This document shows positions 61,403-64,000 of a stretch of DNA of 64,000 nt, in pieces. A program made the translations under genes and the position numbers. The stretch comes from Rhodocyclales bacterium (lineage in GTDB: Bacteria; Pseudomonadota; Gammaproteobacteria; Burkholderiales; Rhodocyclaceae), in NCBI GenBank assembly GCA_028292485.1, contig JAQGMG010000022.1:1-64000 (forward strand), written 5' to 3'. The notes under the pieces were generated by a model. That model saw only the letters and a program-made list of their open reading frames with translations, was not told where the DNA came from and searched no databases. How positions within the stretch are numbered: position 1 is the stretch's first letter; every line of letters starts with the position of its first letter.

Positions 61403-63031
61403 TCAGTGACCGTGACCGGCAGGTGCTTCAAACACCGGCGGTACTTCAAAGGTGTGGAAAGGCGCAGGCGACGGCACCGTCCATTCCAGACCCTCGGCAC
61501 CATCCCAAGGCTTGTCGGCAGCCTTTGGGCCGCCCTTGATGCACTTGAGCACGATGTAGAAGAAGAACACCTGCGACAGGCCGAAACCAAACGCGCCAAC
61601 CGTAGCGAGCTGATTGAAATCGGTAAAGAACGGGTTGTAATCCGGGATACGACGCGGCATGCCGGCCAGACCCAGGAAGTGCATCGGGAAGAAGGTGACG
61701 TTGAACGAGATCATCGACAGCCAGAAGTGGCGCTTGCCGAGCTTCTCGTCATACATGTGGCCGGTCCATTTCGGGATCCAGTAGTAGGTACCCGCGAACA
61801 GTGCGAACAGCGAACCTGCCACCAGCACGTAGTGGAAATGCGCGACGACGAAATAGGTGTCCTGGTACTGGATATCGGCGGGCGCGATGGCCAGCATCAG
61901 ACCAGTGAAGCCGCCCATGGTGAACACGAAGATGAAACCCACAGCAAACAGCATCGGCGTTTCGAAAGTCATCGAGCCGCGCCACATCGTTGCGATCCAG
62001 TTGAACACCTTCACGCCAGTCGGCACGGCGATCAGCATCGTCATGTACATGAAAGCGATCTGCGTCACTGCCGGCATGCCGGTGGTGAACATGTGATGCG
62101 CCCACACGACGAATGACAGGATGGCGATGGAAGCGGTTGCATAAACCATCGAGGCGTAGCCGAACAGCGGCTTGCGCGCGAAGGCCGGCACGATCTGCGA
62201 GACGATGCCGAACGCCGGCAGAATCATGATGTACACCTCTGGATGCCCGAAGAACCAGAACACGTGCTGATACAGAACCGGATCACCGCCACCGGCAGCA
62301 TTGAAGAACGAGGTGCCGAAGTGGCGATCGGTCAGCAGCATGGTCACGGCGCCAGCCAGCACCGGCATCACGGCAATCAGCAGGTAGGCGGTGATCAGCC
62401 AGGTCCAGGCGAACATCGGCATCTTCATCAAGGTCATGCCGGGCGCGCGCATGTTGAGGATGGTCACGACGATGTTGATGGCGCCCATGATCGACGAGGC
62501 GCCCATGATGTGCACTGCGAAGATCGTCATGTCCATGCCCATGCCCATTTGCAGGGACAGCGGCGCGTACAGCGTCCAGCCCGCAGCGGAAGCACCACCA
62601 GGCACGAAGAAAGAACTCACCAGCAGCAATGCAGCCGGCGGCAGCAGCCAGAACGACCAGTTGTTCATGCGCGCAAATGCCATGTCGGGCGCGCCGATCA
62701 TCAAGGGAATCATCCAGTTCGCGAAGCCGACGAAGGCCGGCATGATCGCGCCAAACACCATGATCAGGCCGTGCATGGTGGTGAGCTGGTTGAAGAATTC
62801 GGGGCGTACGATCTGCAGACCGGGCTGGAACAACTCGGCGCGGATGGTCAATGCCAGCACACCGCCGGTAAGGAACATGATGAAACTGAAGAACAGGTAC
62901 AGCGTGCCAATATCCTTGTGGTTGGTCGCTGTCATCCAGCGCCGCCAGCCAGTTGGCATATGGTGGTCGTGATCGTGACCATCGTGTCCGTGGTCGTGTC
63001 CGTGAACAGCGTCAGGGGTGACTGCGCTCAT
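61403..63031 (-). CDS. ctaD: Cytochrome c oxidase subunit I
   Basis: A 542-residue membrane protein with 12 spans. Haem and CuB ligands are present: TMHGLIMVFGA, WFFGHPEVYIMILP (His-Pro-Glu-Val-Tyr, the His-Tyr cross-link), HHMFTTG and the AHFHYVLVAG region near the haem ligands. An unusual His/Asp/Gly-rich N-terminus (HGHDHGHDGHDHDHH, about 10-24) precedes the conserved TGWRRW. Start 63031 follows CAGGAG. It is the catalytic subunit of the aa3-type terminal oxidase. Confidence 0.97.
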   Translation of the reverse strand: MSAVTPDAVHGHDHGHDGHDHDHHMPTGWRRWMTATNHKDIGTLYLFFSFIMFLTGGVLALTIRAELFQPGLQIVRPEFFNQLTTMHGLIMVFGAIMPAFVGFANWMIPLMIGAPDMAFARMNNWSFWLLPPAALLLVSSFFVPGGASAAGWTLYAPLSLQMGMGMDMTIFAVHIMGASSIMGAINIVVTILNMRAPGMTLMKMPMFAWTWLITAYLLIAVMPVLAGAVTMLLTDRHFGTSFFNAAGGGDPVLYQHVFWFFGHPEVYIMILPAFGIVSQIVPAFARKPLFGYASMVYATASIAILSFVVWAHHMFTTGMPAVTQIAFMYMTMLIAVPTGVKVFNWIATMWRGSMTFETPMLFAVGFIFVFTMGGFTGLMLAIAPADIQYQDTYFVVAHFHYVLVAGSLFALFAGTYYWIPKWTGHMYDEKLGKRHFWLSMISFNVTFFPMHFLGLAGMPRRIPDYNPFFTDFNQLATVGAFGFGLSQVFFFYIVLKCIKGGPKAADKPWDGAEGLEWTVPSPAPFHTFEVPPVFEAPAGHGH

Positions 63032-63071
63032 GTTCAGCTCCTGTGGAAATTCTTTGATTTGATAAGGCGAA

Positions 63072-63947
63072 TCAGCTGGCCGACGCTGCTGCGGGCTTGG
63101 GTTCGGAGGCCGCCGACGGGGCAGCCTTGTCTGTCGTGGCAGGCGCAGATGCAGCAGCCGGCGGCGCAGCCTTCGCAGCTACCCATTCGGTATAGGCCTG
63201 TTGCGAAACCACGCGCACGACGATAGGCATGAAGCCGTGGTCCTTGCCGCACAGCTCGGCACAATTGCCGCGGAAGACACCTTCCTTCTCGGCCTTGAAC
63301 CATACATCGCGAATGAAGCCGGGAATGGCATCCTGCTTTACGCCGAAGGCCGGCACCCACCATGCGTGGATGACGTCCTGCGCTGTCAGCAGCACACGTA
63401 CCTTCTTGCCAATCGGCACGACAACTTCGTTGTCGACTTCGAGCAGATAGTTGTCGCCCTTCCACTCGCCCTGATCGATCTGCGCGCGCGGTGTCGACAG
63501 CGTGGACAGGAAGCTGATGCCCTGGCCCTCACCCTGCATGTAGTCATAGCCCCACTTCCACTGGTAGCCAGTGGCCTTGATGGTGATCTCGGGGTTGGAT
63601 GTGTCCTTCATGGCCAGCACCGTCTTGGTGGCCGGCCAGGCCATGCCCAGCAGGATCACGACCGGAACGATTGTCCAGAGGATTTCAACCGTGGTGCTTT
63701 CGTGGAATGTTGCAGCAACCGCGCCCTTCGATTTGCGGTGGGCGAAGACGGAATAGAACATCACGCCGAACACTGCCACGAAAATGACGACGCAAATCCA
63801 GAACATCAGCATATGCAGGCCGAAAATATCCTCGGCGAGATGCGTGACGGGATGCTGGAAATTGTACTGGCCGTCCAGCGCAAATGCTGGCGCCATAGCC
63901 AGCACAACCCCGATAAGAGATGCCGTGCGTACTACCGTTTTTTTCAT
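63072..63947 (-). CDS. ctaC: Cytochrome c oxidase subunit II
   Basis: A 291-residue protein from ATG 63947 (a GTG 12 bp earlier is possible). The signal sequence ends APAFALDG, two spans follow (about 43-70 and 85-108), and the CuA domain carries HAWWVPAFGVKQDAIPGF, CAELCGKDHGFM and nearby residues. No haem c domain is fused. The tail is about 45 residues of Ala/Pro/Ser. It receives electrons from cytochrome c. The promoter of the block should lie at or beyond the window end. Confidence 0.96.
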   Translation of the reverse strand: MKKTVVRTASLIGVVLAMAPAFALDGQYNFQHPVTHLAEDIFGLHMLMFWICVVIFVAVFGVMFYSVFAHRKSKGAVAATFHESTTVEILWTIVPVVILLGMAWPATKTVLAMKDTSNPEITIKATGYQWKWGYDYMQGEGQGISFLSTLSTPRAQIDQGEWKGDNYLLEVDNEVVVPIGKKVRVLLTAQDVIHAWWVPAFGVKQDAIPGFIRDVWFKAEKEGVFRGNCAELCGKDHGFMPIVVRVVSQQAYTEWVAAKAAPPAAASAPATTDKAAPSAASEPKPAAASAS

Positions 63948-64000
63948 GTTATTGAACACCTTTGTCGCAAGCCCGGGAGCAGCGCCGAAACACCTGACGA

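Overview
The window reads as a chromosomal segment of a betaproteobacterium, most likely order Burkholderiales and perhaps Oxalobacteraceae. The basis is gene order: TPR protein-lolB-ispE-tRNA-Gln-prs-rplY-pth-ychF, coaD-rsmD facing ftsY-ftsE-ftsX-rpoH, aat-bpt, ispD-ispF, and a long aa3-type cytochrome oxidase block (ctaC, ctaD, a tiny assembly protein, ctaG, DUF2970, ctaE, SURF1, a SCO-like protein, ctaA, ctaB, SCO). Genes are dense and GC-rich, except for one clearly AT-richer patch near 13.6-15.4 kb. Genus and species cannot be fixed from this alone. I see no rRNA, CRISPR array, prophage or intact insertion sequence.

Layout. 0.3-5 kb: a secreted GH79-like glycosidase, then a pirin and an azoreductase divergent from a LysR regulator. 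5-6.5 kb: an exported PL5 (alginate-lyase type) enzyme. 6.6-10 kb: a UPF0303 protein and the TldE(PmbA)-TldD pair. 10-13.4 kb: a second pirin, a glutaredoxin with a duplicated tail beyond its stop, and a chromate transporter. 13.6-15.4 kb: the AT-rich insert carrying a DUF6402 protein and an overlapping small membrane protein. 15.5-24.7 kb: a diguanylate cyclase, RelA, a host-attachment-type protein, IspF/IspD, a hydrolase-like protein without its nucleophile, and the N-degron transferases Aat and Bpt.

24.7-32.8 kb is a sugar-acid catabolic locus: uronate dehydrogenase, an IlvD/Edd dehydratase, a GntR/FCD regulator, an SMP-30 lactonase and a complete DctPQM TRAP transporter. It also holds an IclR regulator cut down to its DNA-binding domain. 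Together these look like uptake and oxidative catabolism of hexuronates; the last pathway enzymes are not in the window. 32.9-38.7 kb: a YbhP-like/ClsB pair, GluQ, a PAS-GGDEF cyclase and an unknown secreted protein. 38.8-45.6 kb: the conserved ychF-to-lolB housekeeping block. 45.8-48.9 kb: MutM and a dynamin-like GTPase. 48.9-54.2 kb: ferredoxin, CoaD and RsmD, then FtsY, FtsEX and RpoH. 54.3-64 kb: a solute-binding protein and the cytochrome oxidase block.

Main points of interest: a perfect CIRCE (HrcA operator) overlapping the likely rpoH promoter; the AT-rich DUF6402/small membrane protein pair, which may be an orphan secretion-linked module; the uronate locus with its truncated IclR; the duplicated glutaredoxin tail; a second SCO-like protein that keeps CxxxC and His; a 37-residue oxidase assembly protein; and a dynamin-like GTPase with an altered P-loop and palindrome-rich leader.
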